DNA from: Hyaloperonospora brassicae
Lineage: Eukaryota > Oomycota > Peronosporomycetes > Peronosporales > Peronosporaceae
DNA: 64,000 nt
NCBI GenBank assembly: GCA_947650285.1
Contig: CANTFL010000014.1
Coordinates: 1 to 64,000, forward strand
Direction: 5' to 3'
Within the stretch, counting starts at the first letter, position 1. Each line of letters begins with the position of its first letter. The position numbers and the translations under genes are program-made. This document shows, in pieces, positions 1-13,900 of the stretch. The notes under the pieces are model-generated. The model had not been told where the DNA came from. It worked only from the letters and a program-made list of their open reading frames with translations, and made no database searches.

Positions 1-1690
1 TCTAAACTGGATTAGTTACAAGAAAAGTGAGCCTGAGGTTTGGACCAAGAGGATCAAGCAGGCGCGGGACGAAAAAGTTCCGAATTTAGATGTTAACGAT
101 ATATTTGACAGACGACCTGATTATGTTGAGTGCGAGGAGGTGAAGACGACTGTTTCAATTCCCCGGATGTGGTGGTGTACGGAGACGGATTGTCTTTCTT
201 ATACCTTAGCTCCACATAAATAGATGATCGTACGGAAATGATGCGATTGGTGATACCAGAGTTGCTGCAGATAGAGTTCCCTCCCACCACTCTCACACCA
301 GTGCGGAAGGGAGACATCAGGGGATTGGCCGGACTTACCAGCGACTCCAGGCTTGTTTAGTTCGAGAGGGAGGTACTGCAACTTGCAGCGGTACATATGT
401 GGATGTACGGATTGCGAATGGAGGAAAAGATTTCCAAGTGCATGTCAATCATCTACTGGGAATATTCTGGTCCTTCACCCGTTCAAATGATTGCTATGGA
501 CCACATTTCGTCATTGTCCCAGTTTATTAAGGGCAATACCTGTTTGTTACTGTGGGATCTGTTTTCCGGGTATGTCATTGCCTAAGCAAGCCGATCCCTA
601 TTTGCTTAAACTATCGCCGTAAATTATAAAGAGTGTATTTTCGGGCAATTCGATGCAAGTGAGATTATCCGCCGTGACAAAGAGCCCGGATTCATTTTTG
701 ATTTCTGAGTGTTTAACATAACTGCAGGACATAAACAGCGGGTACTGATGGCTGGTAGACCACAAGCAAACAGAATAGCCGATTGAATGGTGCAAATGTT
801 GTGAGAGCGTTAATAATGTATGAAACGAATGCAAATCATAGGGATTAAGAAGATCACGCGGACGGCTAACAATTGCGATAAATACCGCTTAGAAACGAGG
901 AAGTGGCGACAGGATAATATATCCGATACACGGGCGGGATCCTCCATCTACCCAAAAGGCTGTTTTTCCCCTAAAAATCATCCAGCTATGAGACCAGGAT
1001 ACGCGTAAATGTCGTCATATCATACGACGACAACATCAACGCGCTAGAACTACGGTAAGCGAGAGTCTTGAGATCTGGATTCAGGAACAGTCCGAGAAAC
1101 ATAACCCAAATCTGAATTTTGTACGACTTTAAAAAGGTCATATCGTAAGTGCAATTACATCTGGACTGAATAAAGAAGGGATATGCTCGAAATCTGGCAC
1201 ATATGTGGCATGGGCCTATCCTAGTTGCTGAATTGTGTGGATAGTGCGCAAAACGGTTGGAGATCGCCGGCACGCCTGACACGTTATCCCCGGCAATGTA
1301 TATACCGCAGTTAAAAAGAGTGTGGATCTTCTCGGATCGCCCGACGAACCCATTGAGGTAACGACAGCATTTTGATAATATTATTATGAGGCGAACTTAC
1401 TATAAGACAGCTGGGAGAGTAATCTGGAAGACAATAAATTAGAATTAGAGAGGATCGCCGATGGGGAATGCGGTCAAACAATACGTTTTGAACGACTGCA
1501 TGGATCATATATGGTCGACTGGAAAGAACACAGCTAATCTAATTGGGTGGGTGAGTCAGATCCGTGTTTGCAGTTATATGTCATAATACTTTGATCGTAG
1601 TCGTGCCAGTAGATATCGGTCTGAGGTGATACGATCCTACAAGGAAGGGTCGCAGTACCAGAAACCTGAGAATAGTTACAGGGTCATGAA
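1..1690 (+). pseudogene. Decayed Ty3/gypsy integrase to chromodomain relic
   Basis: No intact frame survives, but successive short stretches on the plus strand, in shifting frames, follow the order of an oomycete Ty3/gypsy integrase. About 480-585 holds an AMDHISSL-like integrase core start and a DLFSGYVIA stretch. About 640-710 holds the second catalytic segment with DKEPGF, then a stop. About 720-800 resembles the RPQAN...MVQML segment ahead of the catalytic glutamate, and about 860-975 resembles the following helix region. About 1440-1670 resembles a chromodomain-like tail ending in a FDRSRASRYR stretch. Stops and frame changes occur throughout, so it is a dead fragment with its 5' part beyond the window edge or lost. 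The family call is from memory of oomycete elements and has not been searched. Confidence 0.6.
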
Positions 1691-2099
1691 GATGTGCAGG
1701 TTGGCTGCAATAACTTGTTGGAGGAATTATATGTTTGTTGATTGTGGCGGTCAAGGCGCGTCGAACTCCCGATCGCGGGTAAAGGCCTTGTAAAAGAAGA
1801 CAATTAAAACACAAGACCAAAGAAAAAAGACATGAATTTTATTGAAGAAATTAAATTTAAATATCTAATGATCTCGGCTGGAAAATATGCCCGGTCGGTG
1901 CGGAATCAGGGATCCAGGATGCTAGTTCGACGATCCACGATATTGAATTATGTTAAGTATCGCCGGAATTTGGCGTCGACAACGGCAAGGGAAGTTTGGG
2001 GATGTTGCGACGTCTGCAACCAAGACCGAGATACCAAGTGCGTCTTTCTTCCGCCCTATGTAAGTGCAAGAATACAGGTTCCAGGAAGACTTCAAGATC

Positions 2100-3530
2100 T
2101 CAATGTCCGTGGATTATTTCCTGCAAAATGAACCGGAGGTTTGCTAGCATGCGAGGCCCTGCTTGGGGTCGCCTGTTCTTGCGCTGACGGAAATCTCTGG
2201 CCAGATCGAGATTCCCGTGTCGCTTGTCGAAAGTCATGGGCAACAAGTGAGTGGGCTTGCACAAGGCCTGCGCGTCGCTATCCACAAAGGCTTCGTAATA
2301 GTCCAGCAGAGCGCAGGGCGACTTCATCGGCTTAAAATATATCCGCTCGACCGGTTTCTTTAGGATCGATTAAGGGCTCTTGAGCGTATAGGGACGAATT
2401 CTGCGTAAAGGGGACCAAGCTAGGTACGCGTTAGATGACGGCCGGGATGAGATCCGGGTCCAGAGCAGTCGGGAAAGGGTACCCTCATGACTTGTAGAAA
2501 TGCCGGGGGAAAGCTTCAAGTCCATATCCGGAAGATAGATCAAGCTACCCCGCCTCGCCGACCATACGGCAACTTGAGCACTGGATCGGAGGACGGGTTC
2601 GCGATACCTCGGTAGTCACTGGATGCGCGGGATCTTAGTCGACTGATGATGGGTATATTTTTCGAGAAGAGGAGATCATGGACTGTTCGCATACTTTTTC
2701 AGCTACGTTGTTATTTCTAGAATCGCTGGAAGTTTCACCAGGCAGATCCACCATAAAAACCTTGGTGGAGTTTGGAGAAAGCAACAGATCCGGGAAAGCG
2801 AGGGATGGATCCGGGATGGGAGAGTCTACGATGATATGTGATCGTAGTATATCAGACGCAGCTACTGTCGTACTATACCGACGTGCCAAGGTATGGGATT
2901 ACGAGGGGGCTACAAAGCTGCCGGCCCCGAATGATCCGTCAAGTCCCTAGCTGTCGGACTCAACCGAAGGAAGGGCACGTCACTATGGAGTACCCCGAAC
3001 CGGGAGTGGCCGCTCTGGGTTTCGCGAAGACTTGACGTTCAGGAGCTCAAGTCATCTCCATCTGTGGTCTGGGTGCCGATCGGAATCTCGTGGACCTGGT
3101 GGCAGGCGGATCCGAAAACGTTTTGCTCTAAAGACTTTTGCTGGAAGTAGCAGCAGACGGAATCGAAGAAGTTTTTTGCTCCGACGACGCTTGTGAAACG
3201 GGTGGCTGAGCTTGCAGCAGCAGCAGAGGTTGCGACAAGCAGATCCGATGCTGGGACAATCTTAGAAGCAAGGCTGGCGATGGAGTCACGAAGCAAATCT
3301 CCACCGCAAGAAGCATTTTCCCGCACGTCTTTTTAGATGGGTGACCATATTCCGGTAACGATTGAGGTCCGCACCCTGGATCCCGACTTTGATTTTCAGG
3401 TGGGTGCCAGCAGCAGGTTTGAGGTGGAAATCACTTTCGATATGGCGGTAATCGGTTCGAATGCCTGCCGTGCGTTCTCGTAGATCGGCCTATCTCCTGA
3501 TGCTGGTTTAAGTAACGTTTATCGTAATTG
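2100..3530 (+). pseudogene. Probable remains of a retroelement-associated ORF
   Basis: Two stretches on the plus strand read like once-coding sequence: 2163-2363 (66 codons, containing AQGLRVAIHKGFVIVQQSAG) and about 3345-3515 (EVRTLDPDFDFQ... then EVEITFDMAVIGSNACRAF, one stop, ISLSPDAG-like ending). They resemble parts of an ORF that accompanies some oomycete Ty3/gypsy elements, but I recognise this only loosely. The DNA between them is broken by stops in all frames. It lies directly downstream of the integrase relic at 1-1690, which supports a transposon-derived origin. Function is absent. Confidence 0.35.
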
Positions 3531-6500
3531 GACGCCCAGTGTCTTATATGGCAATTCTCGATTACATTATACTGGCTTATAGCATTCATCTTTGCCGTTG
3601 TAGCGGTAAGATTCCACTGCAACGAAGCCAGAGTCCGCTGTAATTTCTCCTGGGCGATATGTCGCTCGATTTGTGACTTGTGGAATGCTGACTTTAAGCA
3701 CTTGATGTCTTACGACCGACCTGAAAGCCTACCTATTTCCTGCTGGAATAACGAGTAGTGCTTAAGTGTCTTGCCATGCATCGGACGCAAGCCTCATACA
3801 GCTGTTCCAGTCAGCGGTCTACTCGTTATGTGCTTACGTCTTAGTTGTCATAGATAAATACAGGCCGGTTTACAAGCAGCTCGTGAGAACGTCTGTAAAT
3901 TCGTGCGTCATTTACTCCTGCGCAGCAAGATCAGAAGAGATCTCCATCAATGTAAGGTAGTGCCCCATCGTAAAGGTTTTCCAGCCTGGCTGCGTCGACC
4001 GAAAAATAGAATCGATAATATGGAACTGGAGTAAGAAGATCTTGATATGCTTAGGCTGGACCGGGTGGACCGACTTCGAATGAGCATTCTTCTTAACTCA
4101 CGATAGTGGTTTTTTATAATCGCTTCGATTCATGTGCTCGCTCACCGAGTGCATGTCAGCTGAGCTGCATGCGCAATGTTTCGACAGACGCGCTAATCAC
4201 TTTTTCTGCATCTCTTATGTTATGTTTTATGCTTGTTTGAAGCTCAAGGTTGATCCGCTTCCATAGTTCACATAACTCGGCATTCAACTTTCCAAAGAAA
4301 AGAGAAGGGCACATAGTCGCCGAGTCTTTGGTGTTATTCGTGCTTCTAGCGCAGACGCGACCACTTTGCTGCAGTGAAAATGCTGTATAGTAGCAAAATG
4401 TTGTCTTCCCACTGAGAAATCATATACTCATTGAGTACCTACTCTTCATTTTGTTAAGTAGGTCATTACATTGAACAAACAACAACACGATGACAATCAC
4501 TTTGATCCGTGGTCTCAGTAATCGGTCTCAGGGCAAAAGCAAGATGAAGCGATTTCACGACCGGGACGTCTCAAAATGTCGAAGACGAAACTTTGATGCG
4601 ACACTATAGCTCGATCATGTCTTAGCTTACGCAGCCGTCCCATATACCAGCCTCACATCATGCCTATAAGCGGAGCGTCACTCTTCACGCCACAGGCAGC
4701 GCAGGTTAACTTCAAGACATTGGTGGCTTTTCAACCTTCAATTGATTCAATAACATAACACCCGTGGACACAACTGCACAATGAATGCGACGAGTAACCA
4801 AAGCAGCACCGTCAGGATAGTGTGTCGATCGTACGTCGTAACGCCACACGCATGCCCTAAATATCGAGAATAGCCTGAACGATATCGCTCAGAATGAAGA
4901 GTACGGACTTGCCTACTAGTGATTGCAATGTGCGCAATCAGCACGGTAAAAATGCCACAAAAGCTGTATAATCGTTCGGATAACGTCGTCGAAGGGTTTA
5001 ACCGCTGGCCAAGATATGGATGGAGCGGGGGTGTCGCTCCAAGGATAACATACACGTACACCTACAATGCGGCGAGAAGTGAAGAGAAGCACATATTTTA
5101 CTGCCTTTGCGCTACGCAATAGACGTACCAAGTATTTTGTTGCTTACCACTAGTAGCACGAATTTTGGTAACACAGGTGCAGCTACTGAAGGAAGGGCTC
5201 TTACAAGGCGCAGCGGCACCACTGTCGAAGTAAGAGATGTGTGGACAAGGCGCGTATAGCCATGGATTATCTGTAATGCTATGAAACGCTACTACATGAG
5301 ATGTGCTTGCGTCACGCGTTTCGAAAAAATAATCGAGTAATGTTTAGTGGCGCCGAGGTGTCATTGGCCACTGCGACACTTTATATATCGTTGCAAACAA
5401 AATTGCGAATGTACAATGATGGAAGCAGGTTGCGGAGGCGGGGCTGCGAAACGTCATGCAGACCAAAATGGTGGACTTACCAAATGGCGACCTGGTGTAG
5501 TGAATGAAATGAACGAGTGAAAAGAGGTTTTTCTAATGAAATGAACGGGCAAACCGAAGCATCTAGTATTATGTATTTCGTTACTGGACAGATTTCGCAT
5601 GTACAACACAATGGGTCATCTATGTATTCGCAGCAGGATCCGCAGCAAAATTCATCATCCATCGCGGGATTATGCACTTATGTTGTTCGGATTGATAGCG
5701 TTCGTCCAGGATATGCAAGCGCGTTCTCTGCAATGTCGGCCGGCGCTAAATAGGTACGAAAGCATAAAGGCGCGTTGATGCTTGTTGGTACACGTCAGAA
5801 TGTACCGCTATATAGCACATTGCAGCAGACATCCATCTTACGAAAATCGTAGGTTGCGTTTCTTCGAAAGTATCACGACAACTATAATCAGCACAATAGC
5901 TAATCTGATCAGCAGAGTCCACATTGCATAAGTTTGGATGGTATACCTCTGTAGTAACTGTAGCTGCGTCCGGCCGGACCCGCGGGCCATTTCGAACCAA
6001 CACCTTTATAACGCAAATGCATCGGCAGCAATTCGACTTCGTTTGCAGTAGGCCCTTCGACAACAGCTAGATTTTATAAGTATCATCTGGCATATTCGCA
6101 GTTTCGCAAACGTTCGTAACTCATTCGGCACTCTAATTGTGACCTTCAAAACAGGCTGACGCACGTGTGTTATCACAATTGGGCGATCGGTACAAACGCC
6201 AGGAAGGATCTGCGCACACTCCGCACCCTTCATCAGTACACAGCTGACGCTGATACAGCACCATTTTCACTTGTCCCACGCTCCTTGTCATCCGGACCTG
6301 CCATGACACTGCCATGTCACCTCATAACCAAGGACCGCCCATTGAGCGTACGTTCCTTTGTCACCTTTGCTACGTGTCCGACAACCACAAAAAGTTCGCG
6401 GCAGCACAAGTTTGCGATCTCCATGCTCTCTCTTCGTCTCAACGTCGAATGAAAGTGCCGCTCTGCCTGCGTCGAGGACAATGATGCTTCAACAAGTTTC

Positions 6501-7955
6501 CAAATAATTGTCTCACGCTGTGCTTCTACGGCAGCTACTAGCGTAGTGCAGTATCTGTCTTTCAGCATCACGTTGGATTGCGAGGGGAAGATTGGTGCTA
6601 CGACAAGACCACAGCCATTGTGCGACAATTAAGTGCGCCATTCCGAAACGACAACGTTGGGTTACCCGTGGTGACTCAGCACACTATCTAGTCTGGACAA
6701 TATGAAAAAGCATGATCGAAATTAGATCAGGCAAGTCTTCGATGACATTGCGGTCCGTGTTGGAAGCACTCTCAAAGCTCTCTTTGTCCACGAAGCTTTT
6801 GACAAGCGTGAGACCAAGTTCGTCAACGACTAAGCAGCCATTGGAGTTGCCATCGGTGAGATGATGTGTTTAGTGCTGGATTGGGATAGTGATGTTGGTG
6901 GCGATGTAGATAGCGAATCACGTTTCAATCCCCTTGCTCTACCAATACTACCACCAATTTTGCTGCAAGATCTTGTCCACTCTTTCGTTGACAACTTCAT
7001 TCGCAATGATGGCACACAAAGCTTTCGCCTGCAGCATCAATGCGCGGCGACATGAACTAGCATCGTTGCCGATGAACATAAAGCTGGTCTTCAAGCTCAC
7101 CGCAAGGAGCCTGTACTTTAGATCAGCATTGACGCCTGAAAACAAAAGACGTCGATTGAAACGCTTACTCAGTGCTTGGTTTCCAACCTTGGTCGAGCTT
7201 TACGGTGGCACCGCAACTGCTGTATCTCGGCACGAATAGGTCTGACTTCTCTGTTTTGAGGTGGGGACATGTAATCACGTAGAGCCTTTTTGACTTTGGA
7301 CTGCATTGAGTACTATCGACAAAGCATTTTGTGCAAATCGATGCACGCGCGGACCGCGGTGTGTAAGTAGCGACCTCGTAGCTTGTACTATAGATCATCT
7401 ATCTGTCTTGTTACACAAATGAAAAGGCCGAATCTTGTTAATTGGCCCTCAACCTCAACTAAATGTGCCTACCGTTTCAATTCATTTCGATACGACGCCC
7501 ATATTAAGCTTATGCAGGTAACTCAGTCGATCGTTCATTGTAGCTAGTCACGACGAGAAGTGATGACCTACGCGCAAAAAGGAGATAGGTTCTGCTGAGC
7601 TTGAACTTTTCCCATCCAGGGGCGATCATCTCAAGCTCAAGACGCTTTGCTTTTCTTTGCATGTCCAGAATCACAAGAAGATGCGATTGCAGTGTCGCGT
7701 AGAGTCGCGCCGAGCGCAATGATAAGGGGGTCTGCACGACACGAATCAAGCATGCTGACCACGCAATACTACGGCAAACATATCACGCATTCATTGCCAA
7801 AATAAGTGACCTGAACTGTCAGCTATCGACAGTTCATCGCCACACCTATCCTAGATTCTAGACCTACCTACCTCCCACCTCCCAGCTTTACAGCTCTCTT
7901 CCTTCCCAGTTCGTTCGCCATTCCATTGCAAACGTCCTTGCCACAATTGCAGTTG
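3531..7955. other. Gene-poor interval, no convincing gene
   Basis: Only short open frames of up to about 105 codons occur on both strands, without recognisable domains, signal peptides or linked exons. Composition is more AT-rich than in the gene block that starts at 7956. I see no LTR ends, tRNA-like structures or CRISPR-like repeats. Most likely old, decayed intergenic DNA. Confidence 0.6.
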
Positions 7956-10900
7956 CTACGAAGCTGCATCACACTTCTCGTCAGCGACAAAAGCGGTTGT
8001 GACGGCTGTGGTAGTACCCGACTCGTCGACTCCATGCTGCTCTTGGGCCTGAGCCTCCTTCGGACGCGGGCGCTGCTGCTGTCGAGCTTGAACCTGCGCT
8101 TGAAAATGGCGACGGATGTCAGCACACCGGGGCACTTTGCACGATGCGTAGTCTTTCGTGCATTGACGAGCGTGGGCAGATAGAAGTCCAATGATACGCT
8201 TGCACAATACACAGGGACCAGCAAGTCGCTGCTCACAAATCGCACCGTGTTTGAGCATGGCCTGCATACGATTGCAGTTGAAAAACGCACAGTTTGGCAC
8301 CGAGCAACTGCTCGCGTGCTCCAACTGCAGCAAAAGTTGCGGGTCGATGTTGTGAATTCGTCGCTTCTTGGCAGCGTCCACATCACTTGCACCTCCGTTC
8401 GAGGCGACCCCGGTCGCTAGCTCGGCTGTAGTACTCGGAGCTGTAGCTGTTACGTCAGCCGTACCTTCTGTCTGTACAGAAGCTGCTCCTTGCCCCGATG
8501 CTACTACTGCCTCAGACTTTACAGCTGTTGGAGCGACTGCAGTCGCGCTCTGGTGCAACTTGCGCTTGCGAGAGCCATTCACCTTGTTTCCAGCGCCTTT
8601 CATATGTTTTGCCTGCTTCGTGCGCTTCAGGTCAGAGCTACCTGGTTCGCGTTTTATCGAATGGCCGGTCGCGCCATCGCCATTGTACACGACACCCTTG
8701 ACCTTAGTACTTACTGTCTCATGGGACACCTCGTTGCCAGGTTGTGGGATAGAAACCACCTTGAACAAGTGTAGCTGATGCTCATGCTTTGTTTTCGTGT
8801 GGCACGCATCGCAAAGGTTGAACACCGGACAAATGGAGCAATTCCAGCGGTTACCACTTAGCAGTGTAGTCTTGCAACTTGAGCAGCTGAACGTGAATCC
8901 AGTCGTGCCTTGATTAAACAAGTGGTACAAAACCATCATCGATGAGTGCTTCGCCCGCCTGATCTGGTCGAACTGGCAATGGTTGTTCTGGCAGTAGAGC
9001 AGAAAGGCCTCGCGTGTGTCAAAGATCTCACATGGCATGATCACATCATCCAGGTCATCACCAATCACGCGCTTTATCTTCCTTCGCACCATCTTCTTCG
9101 GCTTCTTGATCCGCTCTGTTGCCACACCTTCGTTCTTTACAAACCTCTCTTCAAGTTTCTGGTCCTTCGTCAACAAAGCACTTTCGGCGGCTTCGCGAGA
9201 TGCTTCTCCGGCTTTGCTCGCAGCACTGCCAACGGCACGCTCACCAGCAGCCTCGCTACTTGCTTCCGCGACAGCACTCTTTTCCGCAGGCAGTCCAGCA
9301 TCACCGTCGCTTTCCTTCGCTTTGCCCCCAGAAGTCGTCATCTCACTAGACCGTTCTTCCTCCCCTTGCTGAGATACTTCCTCGGCGTCTGCCATTGGGT
9401 CGACAAACTTAAGAGTCAGCTCAAACTTGATGTCCTGCAAATCCAAGTCAACTAGCTCAGCAATGGCTGCCTTCTCGCTTAGCGGGTAAACACGGTCACC
9501 CAGCTCCTTCGCGCGCTTCGCGCACTTGACTGACACCTCCACACGATGCAGCAGCTGGACTTTGTGAGTCTCGTAACAAGAACTACAGTAGTAGTAATGG
9601 TAGTGGCGTGGTGGCGAGTTGCGGGAGCTCGACGACGAGGAACGCAACTTCTTGGCAACTTCCAGCAGATTGTTCACGGCCGCAAGAGGCGGTATCGTTT
9701 TCAGCTCCCAGTAGCTTTCGTGTACGATCGGAGCCGCGCACTTGTGACACTTCGGATGTAAGTCCACTACAAAAAAATCATCCTTTTGCGGCTCAAGAAT
9801 GCCCTTTAGCTTTTGCATCAGCGGGTCATTATTTACCACGTTTTTCGAACAGCTTGACGAACGTGACGGATTACTACTCTTCTTCGAACGAGCCTTCGAA
9901 GCGCTGCTCCGCGTTACCGATGGCTCGGTAGCAACAGTACCTTTTTTACTGCGCTTGCTCTTGTTCTTCATATTCGTAGCAGGTGTCATCGAACCTTTGA
10001 CCGATGCTATAGACTTGGACCCACTGACAAAAGCAGTCTTTGTACCACTCTCATCGCCACACTCACTCGGCGAAGGGGACCGAGGCACGGATGTCGTCAA
10101 GCCAGCAGCGGGTGCACTTTTTGCACCACCGCAGCCCACTTTATTTCCAGCCAAAGCAGCATCGCCACCGGCACCCTCAACACCCGATTTTGCTCGACTG
10201 TCCTTTTCTTCGAGCTGCTTGATGAGATCCTCAGCAAGCCGTGGCCAGTAGTCACCTTCGAAGTACGGCAACTCGTGAGCTGCTTTCTTCTTTGTGTAGT
10301 ACTCAGCATACAGATTGGACACGTTAGCAATGAGCCCATCACGTTTGGCTTGCACCAGCAGTTTTTGGTACCACATGCGCAGACGCGCCGATTTTGGAAT
10401 TTTCTGGTTCTCTGGCTTGCAGAAAAAGATGTAGTCATCGCCCTTTAGCGGTGGGCAAGACCAAATGTGGCAAGTGTGAAAGCCACGGTTTTTGCAGTCT
10501 TCAAGAAACCCCAACATCACCTGCTGATGCATCAACGTACGCAGCTTCTTCGGTTGAAAGTAGTTTACCGAGTCCAAATACGAAACGTACACTCGCCCAG
10601 CATTCGGCGAAAGCGAGTCCGGACCATATTCCTGCACGTATAGCGTAAAGATAAGCACATCCACACCATCCAGTTCTTGGAAGACGCAAATGCATCGTGA
10701 TCGATACGTCAACTGCAACGACAAAGACATCGATGCTGCCGTAGCAGCCGTCTTATCAGCGGAAGCTTTTGTCGGCCGCGGGCGCTTTAGCGACTTTGTC
10801 TTTCCAGCCGCACCTCTAGCACCAAGGCCAGTCTTAATGGCTTTCCCGTACTTCGCTGCTAGTAACTTAGCCATCCTTGGTTTGACTTGCACTTGCTTGT

Positions 10901-13900
10901 CAATACTAAGGACCTCGCGAATGGTGACTCCAAATTGCGTGTCAGATGCAGATTCCTTAGCACCACTCGAAAAGCCGATACTGTCAGAGTTGCCCATGCT
11001 ATCCAGACGTATTGCCTCGTCCTTGCCTGCCTTTTCAATGGAATCTAGCACGCGAGTCTCAATCAGCTTTGCCATTCGTGTGATCGGAAGGCGTTTGGCC
11101 TTCAGACCATTAAACAGTGACGGCTTCACGCCAGCAACGCGCTGCTTCTTTACACAAATTGGACACACGAAAGGTTCTTGCTCACCTGATATCGCGTGGT
11201 TTCGTTCATTGAACAAAGCGCAAATCTGATGATACCACAACTTACACGAATCACACTCCACCCACGGTTCTTCCGCGACCTCACTATTCTTCCTCTTTAC
11301 CAGTGACGCTTTCTTTAGTACTCCATCAAACGGGATTATATCAGCGCCAGGAGGAGGAGCTACCTCAGCTGTAGCACTCGATAATTGAGGCACAAGGGAC
11401 ATGTCGATCGGACCGTCTTTCATCTGCTTGTAGCAGCTTGAGCACCAATGATGTTCTCCTCGAGGATCGCTGTAGTAGTGAGTATGTCGCCGTATCCGGC
11501 CAGCACAAGGACCGCTACAGAAAAGCATGCACGGCGCAAACTTAAACGAGTCGCCTCCGCACAGCTGGCACATCTCTTCGCGACGCTGTTCGCAGCGTTT
11601 GAATAGCTGCTTCTCCAGCAAATTCTTAAGCGCCGCCAACGACTTATTGAACGAAGCAAGCAGCTGCTTTGCTGCAATATTGAATTTGTTCGTACTGCTG
11701 TTGTATGCAATGCAATTCTCGAAAACCAAACGCACATCACCGGCAAACGACTCAACACTGCTGTAGTGCTCACTTTCCAACCTCTTTTTTATCGTGCCAA
11801 GATCCATCGGGCACTTAATTATGTCAAAGTAGTCCGGAATGTTCCACTGCACAGGGTCCACTGGATTGTTGAAGGTCCAACCATAGTCGCTTTCCATGAG
11901 CTTAGTGAGCAACGGCATCAGTCGACTCTTCAGCTCACCAATCGAAATATGTCCACAGAAATTGAACCGTAGCGAACGAATGTGCTCATCTAGCTGGCCT
12001 TCCGTCATCGAGTCCAAGAAAGATATGTCTTGGTGCGAAATGTGATGGTCATCGCGTAGCTCCGCCTGAGTGCCACGAACGACGAGACCGTTGTGCGTTG
12101 CGGGCTGCGCAGCTTCAGCCGCTGTCAAAGCTGCAGTAGGTCCAGTAAGCGCTGCCGCCGCGGCAGCCTTTGCCTGGGCACGGGCCTTTGCAACTTTGGC
12201 CTGCTCTTTTCGGCGAAGCTTTTTCTCTTTTTCAGTCTGAAATTTCAACGGCTTCTTCTTCGTGTCCTCCGGCAGACTCGGTTCCTTCACATTTGTCACT
12301 TTGGCTTCACTAGAAGTGTGTGTGTGGTCCTGACTAGCCGCACCACAAACGGTAGTACTAGCCACAGGTGACCCCTTTGCCTTCACTGCGCTTGCTTGTT
12401 GGGAACCCCCTGTGGCGTCATTTCTGACTCCAGCTTGTGCTGCTAAGGCCTCGGGAGGATTCGCTGCAGTAGTGGTGTTCATGATTTTGATCAATCCGCG
12501 CACGCCATCCGGGCACTGACTTGCCGTCAACTGAAGCTGAGTAGGGTCCCCTCGACAAGAGTCTACCACTTTTATGGCCTTACGCACAGGACCGCATACT
12601 TCACAAATCATCTTGTTGCACTGCTTGAAATGCGATAGTACGTACCGCGACGAAATACAATGGTCAGTTCGACACTGTCGCTGATGACATTCGCATATGT
12701 GCTTCCAGAGCACTTTCATTCCAGCGCAATATGGCAGAATGCAATGCTGCATTGTACAAGTGCTAGCGTGGCGTAGCATGCAAAGACGCTCCTGTTGTCG
12801 TCGTAGTACCAGTTGCTGTTCGTTCTCGTTCATCGGAGGCCGGATCGCGCTACAAACGTCACACTGTAGATTGCGGCATTTGCGAAAATGCGATAGCAAC
12901 TGTCGAGTCGACTTACATCCCAGCGTGATGCACTGAGCGTTTGCGCAACGAGACACGTGTGCAAGCAATGCCTTCGTGCGGCTGCAGTGATCGATACCGC
13001 ATTCATCCGTCGTGCACGTTCGCGCGTGCTTCAGCTGAACCAGCCGTCGCTTCAATTCTTCCCGCTTCTGAGCTATTGACACCTCGTTCATCTGAATCAT
13101 CCCGGGCGCAATCCCGTTTCCAGCCACGGCAGCAGCACTTGGCGAGGTTGACATACCGCTAGTTGGCACGGTAGTAGATGCCTGTAGCTGGGCAGCACTG
13201 ACATTTCCGTTCAACTGCTGCTGTTGAAGTTGCTGGAGCTGTTGCATTTGCCTCAGTTGCTGCATTTGCTGAATCTGATGGATCTGCTGCATCTGTGGTC
13301 CAGTCAAAGTCATCCCGTGATACATGTTTGCTCCAGTAGCAGTCACTGGGGCAGCACTAGCCATCGTGGGATCCGGCTGAACAAGACTGGCCGACGTGGC
13401 GACGCTAGCGCTTATCTCTGGTGGCATGCTCAATGGAACGGCACTAAACGAGTCCGTTCCGATACCCCCCATTACGACAGGTGAAGCAGGTGTCGGTGTC
13501 ACGTTCACAAAGTTGTTTCCACCAGTGGCATTCAACGCACCAGGTGCCGGCGCAGACACTTGTAATTCGGACTCCGGCATCGCAAGAGGCTGATCAAGCA
13601 CTCTGTTGGCCATCTCGTCTGCCTCGCGCTCCAGTTCGTCCAATATAGAATTGCTCGAACCCTCTACTCCATTGCCCAAACGTGAAGTAGCAGCATCTGA
13701 AGACCTTTCGACTCCGTTGACTGAACCTGGAGTCTTTACCGTCACTTGTGGCATACTTACCGGTACCTGAAGGGGCTGCGACATAGAAGCCTGCGGCATT
13801 GCAGTAGAGTTCTCGAGAAACGGAACTGCCTGCAAGTTTGTTCGCTGGTTATGCAAGGCTGCTGCCAGTTGCTGTTGCTGCTGTCGCTGGAGCAGCGCCA

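Noticed and set aside
7868..8392. 174-codon minus-strand frame at the end of the CBP/p300 gene
   Set aside because: Different frame of the same exon, no domain; the TAZ-containing frame is the real one.
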